Made by a program: the position numbers and the translations under genes. The notes beneath the pieces are model-generated. The model did no database searches, was not told the origin of the DNA, and saw only the letters and a program-made list of their open reading frames with translations. Shown here one piece after another: positions 21,332 through 32,980 of a stretch of DNA of 64,000 nucleotides; the stretch's first letter is position 1; each line of letters opens with the position of its first letter. Where the stretch lies: positions 2,521,001 through 2,585,000 of the forward strand of contig JBBBDQ010001271.1 in the NCBI GenBank assembly GCA_037127315.1. The letters run 5' to 3'. Origin of the DNA: Ascarosepion bandense (lineage: Eukaryota; Mollusca; Cephalopoda; Sepiida; Sepiidae).

Positions 21332-22687
21332 GGCAGAGTATACTATTCCTGCTTTCCTGCCTGTTGGAAGTCCTCCTGCGTAGTACCTATATTTAAGAAT
21401 TCTGGCGAACCCTCAGACCCCGCCAATTACCGTCCTATTAGTCTCCTTCCAATCTTTGGCAAAGTTTTCGAAGCCATTATCAATGCCGAGGTGATTCAGC
21501 ACCTTATGACCAACGGGCTTCTCTCTGACAAACAGTATGGGTTTCGCTTCACCAGGTCTACTGCTGATATGCTAACGACCATTACCGAGTACATATACCA
21601 GGCACTCGACAAGAATGGTGAAGCCCGAACCGTTGCCTTGGATATCTCCAAAGCATTCAACAGGGTCTGGCATACTGGCCTCTTGTGCAAACTGCGAAGC
21701 TATGGGATAACTGGACATCTGTTTGACCTCATCCAGTCCTTCCTCTCTAACCGCACATTAAAGGTGGTATTAAATGGGCATGCCTCCCAAAACTACCAGA
21801 CGAACGCGGGCGTCCCTCAAGGTTCTATCCTAGGTCCCACGCCCTTTCTGATCTACATTAATGATCTCCCCAACACCATTAGATCCCAAGTTGGCATGTA
21901 TGCCGACGACACAACAATCTACTCCCGCATCGATCAGAAACCAGGTCTGGACGACAAAGTGAACCTCGCTGCCGCACTTGAAAGGGACCTCCAATCCGTA
22001 GTGACCTGGGGTAGGAAATGGTTGGTAAATTTCAATGCCTCCAAAACAAAGCTGTTATCAACTAACCACCATAGACAATCGCATCTACCTCCCATTAGCA
22101 TGGGACAGGCTAGCCTCCCAGAGAGTAAAATACTACGCCTCCTTGGCCTTACACTCTCGGCGGACCTCAAATGGAATGACTATATTGAATCCATTGCCAA
22201 ATCTGCTGCTATGAAAGTGGGCTCCCTGTGCAGGGCCCGGAAATTTTTCCCACCTGAAACTATTCTGCACATATACAAATCTACCATCCGCCCATGTATT
22301 GAATATTGCTGCCATATCTGGTCGGGTGCCCCTGCTGCTCTACTTGGGCTTCTTGACAAAATACAAAGGAGGATCTGTAACATGGTTGATACTGACTTGG
22401 CAGACCAGCTGCAGCCGCTCTCACACCGGCGCGATGTAGCTTCCTTGTGCCTCTTCTACAAGTACTTTCATGGCTTCTGCTCCGATGAGCTTAGATCACT
22501 GGTGCCGCCTAAGCATGAATTTACACGAGATACTAGATTAGCAACTAGGTCCCACTCTTTTACAGTTAAACAAATAAGATGTAACCGTAAATTCTACTCC
22601 AACAGCTTCTTTTCTCGCGCTTCCCGCCTGTGGAACTCCCTTCCACAAGTCTGCTTTCCTGACAGTTACAATCTCCAGGTCATGTAG
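21332..22687 (+). pseudogene. LINE lineage 1 reverse transcriptase, 5'-truncated, nearly open
   Basis: This is the longest open frame in the window, about 450 codons from the preceding stop. It carries the RT domain of a Jockey/CR1-type non-LTR retrotransposon, which copies element RNA into a nicked target. Visible motifs in order: CWKSSCVVPIFKNSG, NYRPISLLPIFGKVFE, VALDISKAFNRVWH (motif A aspartate), GVPQGSILGP, MYADDTTIY (catalytic YADD at about 21898-21924), WLVNFNASKTKLLS, RPCIEYCCHIW, LFYKYFHG and LWNSLPQVCFP. The endonuclease part is missing upstream. The final codons QVM-stop are abnormal. Compared with the copy at 50773, five bases are lost just after CTCCAGGT, shifting the frame and removing the usual FKCRVNRH end. 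It is therefore not a functional gene. Confidence 0.9.
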
Positions 22688-22883
22688 GGTCAATAGACAC
22701 CTCCTATCACACTAACTCCCAACTATTCTCACAACACTCTCATCTACCCAACCCTCATTCTCGGTATCCTCACCCGCCTATCACCCATCCTCTGTTATTT
22801 CCTATATTTAATCAGCCTTTCTCCACTCTATGTAGCCCCCTGCACAGTAGTGGCAGTGACATGCCTTGCTCGGGGTGAAACGC

Positions 22884-22914
<31 letters not shown>
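22688..22914 (+). mobile_element. LINE lineage 1, 3' UTR and poly(A) tail
   Basis: It contains tcaatagacacctcctatca, ggcagtgacatgccttgctc and ggggtgaaacgcttat, then about 27 A residues at 22888-22914. An almost identical 3' UTR is at 50840-51068, so this subfamily was active relatively recently. Positions 22915-23479 hold AT-rich sequence with nothing recognised. Confidence 0.9.
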
Positions 22915-22918
<4 letters not shown>

Positions 22919-23479
22919 GCTTCATACATGAATAACCCCTTCATTTTCCATGACTACTATAAAAATAGTGCAATAAAAAACAAAAATGGTGGCATGTCAC
23001 CATATATCTTAAGAAAACCAATCCAAATAGTAAAAAAAAATATTCTTCTACAGTGAATTATTTTAATACAATTTCAAGAGTCTTGATCCAAAATACAAAA
23101 ATAATCAAGAACAAATTTTGTTTTCAAATATAAAGTCATGCATAATTTCTTTATATTTTTAGCAGAATGGGTGCATCAAAATTATTTCCTACTTTTAAAA
23201 TGAAATACTAAAGATGTCTTGTGAACAGAATTTCTGCAGCCTGACCATTGTTAAAAGATTAAATGAAATGTTTTAATATTTTCATGAGCATTGACTGACA
23301 AACTAATTTATAAAACCATTGACAAACTCTAAGTTTAAATTATAAGGAAATGAGCAGATTATTCCTTTTATTTATTATTGTTGTGTCTAATATTTGTTTA
23401 ATGCACATGATGGTGTGATGAAAAGTTCTGGCCAGATCAAGGAAGGCTTCAAAAGAAAAATATTTGGCCGGGTGGTCAT

Positions 23480-24345
23480 TTAATATTTTGGGAATTTTTT
23501 AATATCTTCTTGGGTGCTTATTTATCAACTTCTCTTTTTTAATGCTTATATTTCATTTTTTTTTACTTTTTTATTTGTTTAAATACTTACATATTCACTT
23601 TTTCAGTTTTTAATACTTATTTATTAACCTTTTCTTTTAGCAACATTTATCTATAAAAAATTAATTTTTCCCATTTCATCTCTTTAATACTTATCTATTG
23701 ATTTTTTATTATTCTTTAAATATTTACCCATTAAATTTTTCATTTTGCAATATTTATCTATCAACTGGTCCATTTTAAAAAGAAATTAGTTTCTTCAATA
23801 CTTACCTATTAATGTTTTTATTAATATATATTAATATATATATATATACCTTTTCAGTTTTTAATGCCTATCTATTAAATTTTTCATTTTTAAGACTTAA
23901 CAATTCATTTTTCTGTTTTTAGTTCTTATCTATTAACTTTTTCAGTTTGAATATTTATCTATTAACTTTTTCATTTAGTTTAAAATTTAATTTCTTTAAA
24001 TCTTATTAACTTTTCCTTTTTTAATATCTATTAACTTCTTCAGTTTTTAATACTAATCTATGAATTGTTTCACTTTGTATAATTTATCTATCAACTCTTT
24101 CATTTTTAATACTTATGTTTTAAATTTTTCATTTTTTAATTCTTATCAATTAACTTTTTCATTTTGTAGTATTTATCAGTCAATTCTTTCATTTATTTCA
24201 ACTTAAATCTTAACTTTGTCATTTTTTAATTGTTACCAGTTAACTTTTTAATTTTGAATACTGAACTATTAAACTTCTGATTCTTTAATACTTATCTATC
24301 AACTTTTCCATTGCTTTAATATTTATCTATAAACTCTTTCATTTT
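23480..24345. repeat. Degenerate T-rich minisatellite, unit about 28-32 bases
   Basis: The phrase attaactttttcattttt and tttaatacttatctatt recurs roughly every 28-32 bases over about 870 bases, with substitutions and small indels. There is strong strand asymmetry (T-rich on plus). No reading frame or element boundary is apparent. Confidence 0.75.
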
Positions 24346-25300
24346 TTCAATATATTTCTGCAAAAGAATCCTATACATTTTAAGAAGCTTTTTCTGCATA
24401 TTTTTAAATAATATTCTCTCAAAAGTTTAATGAAATACAAACATATGATTTTATGTAATCATTTATAACATTTTGTTAATGCACACTATGAATATTTCAT
24501 AAAATGACCAAATCAGTGGAGAAGCAGAAGCATATAAATGGGTTGTCACTTGAAATATAATTCAATCACTGATCATTATGCTTACAAAATGCATGAACTT
24601 GTTGATCAATACTATAATAGAGCTAAAGGATAATATTTACACTTACATACACATCTTGAGTTGATTGAGATAAATATATAAGATTAGTAATATATTAAGA
24701 CACATTGTACCATAAATAATAATGCTTACTTTCATAGACTGCCATACATTAAACTATATATATATCCAGATCAAAAATGAATCAAACACCTGAATATCTT
24801 CCATCTCTTGCCGTAAGACTTTTGAAGAACTCAATGTTTTTTTTTTGTTAAAATTGAATTACTTGCACTTTGATCTTGCACTATGTAAGTACACATAAAA
24901 TTTTTAAAAAAGTAATCACGTTTACACATACATGCATTTTCTGAAAGAAGCAGACTCTCAAATTATTGATTCTTGTTTCAATGTCAAAATTAAAGGTATT
25001 GGAAATATTTTCAAGGTAAGTCTATCAAAATCAGATTCTCTAAACTCCTGAAAAAAATCAAATGTACCCAAAAATAATTTTGAAGCTGTGATAGTTTCAA
25101 AGTTAGCAAATGAAAATTGACAAAATTGAAAAAATATGAAAAAAAAAAAATGACAAAGTTTGAACTCAATTAAAATACGCACACATGCACATGCTATAAA
25201 TTCAAAAACTTTCAGGCTGTTTATTTTTGGATTGATGGCGTATATGACAGAAATTGAATGTGGAAAAGGTAGATAACTCATGGTAAGTAAAGACTGGCTT
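24346..25300. other. AT-rich stretch, nothing recognised
   Basis: The 131-codon minus frame at 24958-25353 starts in the RTE 3' end and runs into unrelated AT-rich DNA. It is not supported as a gene. Confidence 0.4.
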
Positions 25301-26560
25301 CTTTTTCTTCTTGTGGCGTGTCCCTTCAGGACGTAGGTGATCATGGATTCCACTTAGCTTTGTCTCTTGTTATTCTCAATGTTCTTCCTATTGATATCTC
25401 TCCAAAACCCTGCTCTGCCATTCATTTGTTCAGGCCTATCAAGTAGGTCTCGTGCTGCTCTTTTCCTCTATCCATCCTGTGAGTATTAAATTCTCCAGGC
25501 CTTCCTTCCTCATTACCTGTCCCAGAAACCTCATCTGTCTCTTCCTTATATTAAGTATGAGTTTTCTCCATATTTCCATTCTTTCCAACACCTTGTCATT
25601 CTTCACCTGCTCAGTCTATGGTATCCTCAGCATTCTTCTGTAAAACCACATTTCTGCTGCCTCAAGCCTCTTCTTCATTCTTGAGGAGATTGTCCAACAT
25701 TCACTGCCATACAGAAGAACAGATATCACATAGATGTCTAGCACTCTCTTTTTTGTTTCCAAAGAAATTTTTTCTGTTTTTCAGTACTCTGGTTAGCTTT
25801 TGAAATGCATCCTTAGCCATGCCAATGCATCTTTCAATCTCAACATCACACTTTCCATCCTCTGTCAGCATGCTTCCTAGGCATTTAAATTTCTTTACTT
25901 GTTTTATTTTAGTTTCTTCAACTTGTAGTTGGCATTTTGGGGTCTCATTTTTGCTGATGACCATACATTCTGTTTTCTTGAAGTTTATGCTTAGTCCTTT
26001 CTTCTTGGTTTCTCTTGCTACCTTCTGTAGGAGGTCCTGCATTCTTCTTTTTGTGTCTGTTATCAGTACTGTGTCGTCCACGTATCTTACATTGTTGAGA
26101 TTGTGGCTGCCAATGACGAATCCTGGCAAGTGTTTTATTTCTCTCAGAATTGTTTCGCTGCATAAGTTGAATAGATCTGGCAAGAAAACACATCCTTGTC
26201 TTACACCTCTTTCTATTTTTGTATACCTGCTGAATTCACTAACTATCTGTTCACAAGCAGTTTGCTACCAATAGATATTCTTCATTATCCTAACGTCTTT
26301 TCCAAAAATGTTTAGGTTGTCGAGCATCTCTATCAGGTCTTTGTGCCATACTTTATCAAAAGCCTTTGTGTAGTCTATAAAGCACAGATAGATGTCCTTC
26401 TGCATTTCTAGTGCTCTTCCACATAACACTGTTCTTGTCTTATCTCTGGACTAATTCTGTTGCTTTCTCTGTTCATCAGAATCCGGATGATGAGTTTTTT
26501 ATGTGGCTCATTAAGCTGATTGTTTGGTGGAGTTCACATTCCTTTGTGCCAGGATTCTTT
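25301..26560 (-). pseudogene. RTE/BovB-like LINE reverse transcriptase and C-terminal domain, relic
   Basis: This is the best RTE-like copy. On the minus strand, in order: KKLIIRILMNRE and RISPEIRQEQC (RT fingers), a gap of some codons, then DIYLCFIDYTKAFDKVWH (motif A), RGVRQGC, VRYVDDTVLITD (catalytic YVDD box at about 26080-26110), TECMVISKNETPKCQLQ, EDGKCDVEIERCIGMAKDAF, EMWFYRRMLRIP, RKRQMRFLGQVMRKEGLENL, and a degraded end before the 3' signature at 25301-25330. The C-terminal domain style is that of RTE/BovB-type elements; that clade call is from memory of the family. Frameshifts near 25701, 25640 and 26430 and a stop inactivate it. The endonuclease is missing. Confidence 0.85.
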
Positions 26561-26619
26561 ACTCATTTAGAATATATCTATCTGCTCAGGTAGGTAGCTA
26601 ATCCCTGTTGCAGACACCT

Positions 26620-26730
26620 GCTTGAGCCACTGCATTCCCTTGTGCATAAATAACCTTGGAAAGGTATAAAACCATCTCTTTTTTCTTCAGCAGTGCAAAC
26701 TGTGCTCTCTAGATCTGGTTAGCAACCAAT
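26620..26730 (+). repeat. Possible SINE fragment
   Basis: The phrase accttggaaaggtataaaac then catctctttt, followed by gttagcaacc, resembles the middle of the tRNA-derived SINE, but identity is low. Confidence 0.3.
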
Positions 26731-28559
26731 CTTAAAGGACAACTCTGAATTAAACATCAGTTGGGTAGGGAACTAGCACCTCCAGCAGTTTATCTTTTCT
26801 TGTTTATTTTTACCTTAATGAGGCTTATGAAACTTAAATGAATATACCATAAGACCAAACAAAAAGAAATTAAGATACAAAGTTTATGTTGCACCATTCT
26901 TTGAGCTGAGGTGAGCTGGCCTGTATGTTTTGAAAATTAGCTTTATCTTGACTCTTCTATTTGCTACTATCTCAGGCACAAAACAGGTCACATTTTTATC
27001 ATCTCCATTATCTGACCACATCTATTTTTTTAATCATAATTTTTGCATGATATATTCTGTTGCTGATATCCAAAATTGTTCTATTATAATTTTTATTAAT
27101 TCGGAAAGGCTTCGTTTCTTTATATTCTGCAAGTTGTCATATAGGTATGCATTGGCGACAATTTTATGGAGGTGCAAAATGAGGGCTGTATTCCCCTCAA
27201 ATTTTTATCTGACCTCTAGGTTGGCCACTCTATTTTATATGCTATAAAGTAATAAAGTAGGTGATACATATTTTAATTGTTTAACCTGTGAAATTGCCCA
27301 GCATATATTCCAGAGATGAATAAATTGTTCACAATATAAACAAATTGTTAATTCTTATGGAAAAGAGTCGGCATATTTCTAATTAGCAGGTGGAATAGGG
27401 CAATTCAACAATATTTGTTAGTGAAGGATGAAGAGTTCAATCCTTGGGAGGATTAGCATTAATCATCTCCATAATATTTATCTGAAAGGTAAGAAGTATA
27501 GTTAACACTAATAACCTAAGATTTCTGAATAAATCCAACATAATATCCTAAGCATAGTTAATTTCCACAAATTTTATCTCTCCTGTTTGACAACTGATAT
27601 TACATATAATTAAAAATGGATGTTTCCATTTGAAATATGCAACAATAGCTAAAATTAAGAAAATAAATATTGGCCAAAAACATTTCACTGGTATTAATTG
27701 AAAGCTGAGTGAATTGACTGAGAGAATCAAGAGAATGTTTTATTGAGAAATTTGAGAGCTATCATGATAATTGCATTAAATCTGTGGAGGTTACTTGCAA
27801 ATTACCTCGCTATTGATACTATTACTACTACTCTTATTTTGGAAAAATGTTTAAGTTAGTAGTATTTTATTTAATAAACTGTTATAACAATATTTTTCAA
27901 AATTCTTTCTGAAAGATGTATAAATCGGCAAAGTGAAATATAAAAAGTGCCCCCTTTTCTTATGCACACATTTATGCTGGCCTTCAAATAGTCCCCATAC
28001 CTTTCTGATTGCTAAAAACACCACTTTGTCTTGCATTTTTAAAAAATGTATCAATATTGGCATTTTGTTGCTTAATTATTCTAACATGGAATATGGAAGA
28101 AAGTAAACAACATTTGTAATGTATTCTGCTTTTTTTTATTTTAAGAAAAGTAAAAATGTGGCACAAATAGGATTTATGAAGAAGGTTCTGTAAATGATTA
28201 AGTGTGTCAAAAGTGGTTTGCAAAGCTGATGCATTCACACTAAAAGATACTCAATGGTCAGGTGGACCAATTAAGGTTGAGAGCAATCATTCTCTATGTG
28301 CTGCATCTCTTCATGATGTGTGATTGTGGCTCTTCACAACTTGCTGTCTTTTATTGCTTTCAAGAATACTTTCTCATTGAGAATAACCAGAATTAGAGGA
28401 TACAGAAGATGCTAAAATATCAAAATCAATGAAAGCCATATATGGCCTAGTTTGGTAATGTTAGTCACTTTGTTCAGAATAGTAGAAAGCTCTAAGAGGA
28501 TAGTATTATGAAATTGCATGAAAGTTAACAGAAAATTAACAATCTGTTGTTAACTGAGG
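26731..28559. other. AT-rich stretch, nothing recognised
   Basis: Several 60-105-codon frames are present on both strands. None shows a domain, signal or conserved element motif. Confidence 0.4.
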
Positions 28560-29240
28560 CAAGAAGTAGCATGTTAAGTTTTCAGCTCATATGAAGTGGG
28601 AAAAATATATTGAATCATTTGCTAAGTATACAGCTAAGAAAGTTGGTTTACTCTGTCATGTTAGACACATTTTTCTTGCCAAAATCTATCTTACATATTT
28701 GTAAGACTACCATTCATTCTTGCCGTGAATACTGCTGCCATATCTGGTTTGGGGATGCTGCTATATATTTAGAGATTCTTGATATTCAAAAAAGAATCTG
28801 CAATGTTACTGGTACTGACCTGATATCTCGGCTTCAGACTTTTCCCCACTACTGCAAAGTAGTTTCCCTGTGCTCCTCTATAAATACTTTCATGGTAATT
28901 GTTCTGATAAACTTTCTTCTATGGTAACTAGATTTTATGAATTTAAGCAGAGTACTAGTTTGGTGGTAAGGTCTCATCAATTTACAATTAAAATAGCTAG
29001 ATGTAAGCTAGATTTAAGTTCTAAGCTAATAGTTTCTTCCATTGCAATTCTCACTTGTGGAACTCTGTATCAGCTTCTTGCTTCCCAGTTAAATTCAATC
29101 TTTAAAAATTTAAATGCAATGTTAATGATTATTTATTTGTTGTACTTTCTCCTTAGTTTTTCTCATAATCTCTAATAGCCTCTCATGTCCTAATGGCTTT
29201 CTTGCCTTGCTTGAGGTGAAATGATTAAAAAACAGTAAAA
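28560..29240 (+). pseudogene. LINE lineage 1 reverse transcriptase C-terminus and 3' end, relic
   Basis: Frames 28610-28927 and 28870-29175 give KSILHICKTTIHSCREYCCH then IWFG, DIQKRICNVTGTDLISRLQ, LLYKYFHGNCSDKLSSMVT and VVRSHQFTIKIARC. This is the whole C-terminal region of the 21 kb element in order, with a frameshift near 28870. The 3' end reads ttgccttgcttgaggtgaaa then an A-rich tail at 29225-29240. The copy at 32516-32735 is very similar to 28637-28855. Confidence 0.8.
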
Positions 29241-30601
29241 CACAACTGTAAATATATTGCTTTATATCATACATATTAGGAAATTTATAAAAGTTGTGAT
29301 TTACTTAATAAACTGAATGCACTTGGTGGGTCCCACAGTATCCTTTTATCACATTGTATTGTCTTAAATTTCTATTTAATTTTATATTTAGTTATCCTGT
29401 TTTTATTATTCTTATTTTTATTAATAATATTATTATTGTTACAATCATCATTTTGATTTTAAATATCTTTGGCTAAAAATATCTTTGAAGGATGTTGCTA
29501 ACCTCAACTACTAGTATAATTTCAATGATATTTCCTTTTCCTTCTTCAAACTGAAAGTAAAAGCACCAGGTAACTCCTGGCAGTCAGGCTCATAAAAATC
29601 CATGTTCAAAGGTTACACAAGTCTGTAAGCCTGAAGCAAGTCTTTTTAACTTCATTCTGCTCCAGTAATCAAAAGAACATGGTGGCAACTAGCTCAGTTG
29701 AAGAGATGATCCAATAATATTCTATCCTGAAGGAAGATTAAAATAAATTTGTATTACTACATCAACGACTAGCAAAAATGATTCTTATACAGAATAAAAG
29801 TTAGAGCAATGAACAAGAAATCATAACTTTTGTGCTTCAGTCACAAGCTCATCGGACAAGAGATTTTATAACTATAAATAACAATAAAGAAAGAAAATGG
29901 TATTTCACAAACTGGTTTACAGGTATATTTTTAGCTTTTAATAGTATCTTGTGTAAAGTAAAAGTACATCTAAGTTAAATATAAACCTACTTTTTGGTAA
30001 TGATAGATAGATAGATATGAACAGACTTAAAGATAGACTGATAAATATGAATGGACTGAAATAAATGTAATTAAACCAATCCTTTAATACTTTCGGCTAT
30101 ATCCAAAGTCTAGTGCTGGTATATAAATCAAATTTATATTACTGTTTGATGTTTTATTTCCTCTATTTAATGAGGAATTATTTGTTTTTTTTTCTTTAAG
30201 GATCTTGGAATTTAAATTACATAACATTTAAAAGAAGATGATATCCATTTAGTTGAGTGCATACAAGTATTTTAAAATTTTAAATCTGCAGACAAACTCA
30301 TGTTTCTTACATGCATGTACACTTTATCAACTTGTGAAACTGAAATGTCTTTTGTAGGAAAGCAGTTTTAAAGAAATGGATAGTCTTAACAGTAGAAATA
30401 TATCCACTGGTTTGAAAATGTTTAACAGAAAACAAAATATATTGTAATATTTGCATTAGAAAATCTTTAGGTAAAAAGAATTTTAAAAAAAGAATTTTAA
30501 AAAAAGTTTCAGCCAATGATATTTTAAAATTTAGCAAAAATCAATGAATTAAAGAATTGAAGTTTTTAAGAAAAGAATTATACTTATAAGATCTTTCCAT
30601 A
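29241..30601. other. AT-rich stretch with TTATTA and GATA-like runs
   Basis: A TTATTA-rich patch lies at 29400-29440. A short piece at 29995-30065 (gatagatagatagatatgaa, aatatgaatgg) resembles the GATA-like end of repeat Y. Otherwise nothing is recognised. Confidence 0.4.
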
Positions 30602-30908
30602 CAGTCAGTCAGTTAATTGCCATACGTGATACATGCTTGGGCGATCATGTCTTGAAAGAGACATAACTGACAAACCAGAAGATTTTCCCACAGTAGGTTG
30701 CCATTACCTTCTGCGGGAGACCAGTTGCCAACCAAGGTTATAAAATCTAATCTGTCCTGCTATTTAACCAATACCTGGAGGGAGAAGAGATGAATTAATA
30801 TTTATCCCAAGAGTATTTGTGCAGAAGTGAATGCAACGAAATCAAATGGAATTCAAACTTGGCTATCTGATTTCTCGTTCTGAGTTGATAGTCATTGCAC
30901 CACAACAC
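30602..30908 (-). repeat. Full-length tRNA-derived SINE
   Basis: It is collinear with 17806-18105 over its full length: agtcagtcagttaattgcca, gggcgatcatgtcttgaaag, agttgccaaccaaggttata, tgctatttaacc, gagttgatagtcattgcacc. The extra segment ggaattcaaacttgg carries the B-box region in reverse. Confidence 0.7.
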
Positions 30909-31019
30909 ACATCCTACACACAACTGAAAAGTAAATGAATGAAATATAAAACAAATAATGCTCAAACAAGGAGTAATAGAGAGATCTTGGATGTTCACAT
31001 GACTCTAAGGAATTGGAAA

Positions 31020-31310
31020 ATCATACCTTTCCACAGCTCCCTCTACTTCGTAACTCTAACCAAAATTTAACCTCTTACCATCCCTCCCAGCCTCCATTCC
31101 TCCATCTATTTATGCAAAAATCTTGTTAGATTACTGTGCTTCTCTTGCTTTCAGTATGCCCTGTGTGTGTCAAATTCTTCAAGCCTTCCTTAATGCTTCA
31201 TTATGTAATCCAGAAACTTTAATTGTCTTTTTCTAATTCTAAATACAAGTTTCCTTTTTGTTACAATTTTTCTTCAAGCTTCACAGTTATGCATATATTC
31301 TGTCAATGGT
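31020..31310 (-). mobile_element. RTE-like LINE fragment, disrupted by the next copy
   Basis: The minus strand gives RKLVFRIRKRQLKFLDYIMK and an EEFDTHRAY region equivalent to LENLTLTG. It stops where the 3' end of the next copy begins (attcttcttctatgtg). Confidence 0.65.
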
Positions 31311-31850
31311 ATTCTTCTTCTATGTGTCCTGTCCCTTCAGGACGTAGGTGATCATGGTTTTTCCATGTCTCCCTATTTCTGGTGGCTCTTAGCATGCCTT
31401 CTCCTATTACACCATGCAACCCTCATTCTATCATTCATCTGATTAGGTCCTTCAAATATGTTATCCGTTGCTTTCCCCTGTCTCTTTTTCCCTATATCTG
31501 GCCTGTTAGTATTAGATTCTCCAAGCCTTCCTTCCTCATTGCGTGTCCCAGGAACTTCAGCTGTCTCTTTCTGATGCTCAGTATTAATTTCCTTTTTGTT
31601 TCTAACATTTCTAGGACCTCATCATTGCTCACATGCTCGATCCATGATATTCGCAGCATACTTCTGTAGAACCACATTTCAGTTGCTTAAAGTTTTTCCT
31701 TCATCTTTGATGATATTGTCCTGTATTCACTGCCATATTGAAGAACGGAAAATGCATAGCAATCCAATACTCTCTTCCTTGTTTCTAGTGAAATTGTCCT
31801 GGTTTTTTAATACTTTACTCAACTTCTGGAATATTACCATGCTGAATTCA
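31311..31850 (-). pseudogene. RTE-like LINE, C-terminal domain and 3' end, relic
   Basis: The minus frame 31677-31492 reads MWFYRSMLRISWIEHVSNDE, then KLILSIRKRQLKFLGHAMRK and EGLENLILTGQI. Upstream (31690-31850), in a shifted frame, are the counterparts of YGSEYRTI and VLKN. Downstream, in a third frame, it continues to MIIYVLKGQDT and the 3' end at 31311. It is 5'-truncated. It sits head-to-tail on another RTE fragment, implying insertion into it. Confidence 0.8.
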
Positions 31851-32144
31851 TTATTAACATTCTGGATATGAATTTAACAAATGCCAAATACCTCAGTGTA
31901 TGGATGAGTTATAAAAAAATTTTGTATAAGAGAAATAAATTGAATATAAAATAATGTGTGCTAGAGTTAGTTTTATTCGCCATTGCTGCAAAACCAAAAG
32001 ATTAACATTTTTCTTGTAATTGTTTATTGCAAGGTTTGTCAAATTTGTTTGTTGGGCAGTTCTGCCATTTATTTACTTTGCATTTAACCATGGCTATTTA
32101 CTCCACAGTTTCCTTATAAGGAAATGGCTAATATTATATTTAGC
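31851..32144. other. AT-rich stretch, nothing recognised
   Basis: No motif was seen except a palindromic tttccttataaggaaa at 32109-32124, which also occurs near 51150. Confidence 0.4.
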
Positions 32145-32285
32145 ATTCTGTAAAACCACATCTCAGTTGTTTGAAGTATACCTTCATCTTTAAAAAAAAT
32201 TGTCTAGCATTCACTGCCATATTGGTGGATTGATATCACACAGCAATTCTACATTATTTTCTTTGTTTCTAACAACTAAGGGTTT
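32145..32285 (-). mobile_element. RTE-like LINE, short internal fragment
   Basis: The minus strand matches the YGSECWTI to EMWFYRRML stretch: ctgtaaaaccacatctcag, attgtctagcattcactgcc, tattggtggattgatatcac. No 3' end is present. Confidence 0.6.
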
Positions 32286-32439
32286 GTGAAAAAGTGCGAA
32301 AATGCAACATGGATATGTTTCAATATTACTTTGATTTTTGTAGGTTTAACATAAAATACAATATGAATTTCCTTGTTCTTTTTCACCCACCAACAACCAT
32401 TATGATACTTTGTATAATATTTTTTATTCATGTTTTTTA

Positions 32440-32515
32440 AGCTGATTTCACCCCAATCAAAGCAGTAAAGCCACTAAAACAAAAGGGGTTAATGGATGTG
32501 GAAGAATTAGAAACA
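32440..32515 (-). mobile_element. LINE lineage 1, 3' end (outer layer of a nest)
   Basis: The reverse of the lineage-1 tail: tttcaccccaatcaaagcag, taaagccactaaaac, then atggatgtggaagaattag. The same element resumes after 32736. It is interrupted by an inverted LINE piece and a MITE. Confidence 0.6.
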
Positions 32516-32735
32516 GAAAAGTTGGTTTACTCTGTCATGTTAGACACATTTTTCTTGCCAAGATCTATCTTACATATTTGTAAGACTACCATTCATTCTT
32601 GCTGTGAATATTGCTGCTATATCTGGTTAGGGGCTCCTGCTATATATTTAGAAATTCTTGATATTCAAAAAAAGAATCTGCAATGTTACTGGTTCTGACC
32701 TGATATCTCGGCTTCAGACTTTTTCCCATAATGAG
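32516..32735 (+). mobile_element. LINE lineage 1, internal piece in opposite orientation
   Basis: It encodes KLVYSVMLDTFFLPRSILHI, SCCEYCCYIWLGAP and DIQKKNLQCYW, close to identical with 28637-28855. It has neither the 3' UTR nor a tail, which an ordinary target-primed insertion would have. Minus-strand LINE sequence lies on both sides. Confidence 0.75.
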
Positions 32736-32750
32736 TAGGAAGAAAAAAGA

Positions 32751-32980
32751 TTAACCCTCTAGGGCCATTTGTATCATATTTGATACAGTATGAAAACAAG
32801 CCTTGAAAGAAATATTTTCCTGAAAAATTTTTTAAGAGAAATATTTTATAAATTTCAAATGAAAGCAGTACTGACTGTTCAGTCAATGAATACCAAATGT
32901 TTTCTTATAGGGAAATACCAAATGTTTCCTTATAGGGAAATACTGTATCAAATATGATACGAATGGCCCTAGAGGGTTAA
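32751..32980. mobile_element. TTAA-flanked MITE, piggyBac type
   Basis: TTAA at 32751-32754 and 32977-32980 flank terminal inverted repeats of about 36 bases with one mismatch, starting CCCTCTAGGGCCATT and including tatcatatttgatacagta. The element is 222 bases without the TTAA sites. There is no coding capacity. A 25-base direct duplication lies inside at 32891-32940 (taccaaatgtttt/ccttatagggaaa). TTAA targets and CCC-type ends are those of piggyBac elements, whose transposase would have to come from elsewhere. Confidence 0.85.

Noticed and set aside
21491..22687. 398-codon frame as a host gene
   Set aside because: All conserved blocks are those of a LINE reverse transcriptase, followed by a LINE 3' UTR and poly(A) tail.
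24958..25353. 131-codon minus frame
   Set aside because: Its first codons are the RTE 3' end (MIAYVLKG-like) and the remainder is chance readthrough into flanking DNA.
26930..27247. 105-codon frame with hydrophobic start (MKISFILTLLFATISG)
   Set aside because: The start resembles a signal peptide, but the rest is typical AT-rich noise with no cysteine pattern, promoter or homologous motif that I can see.
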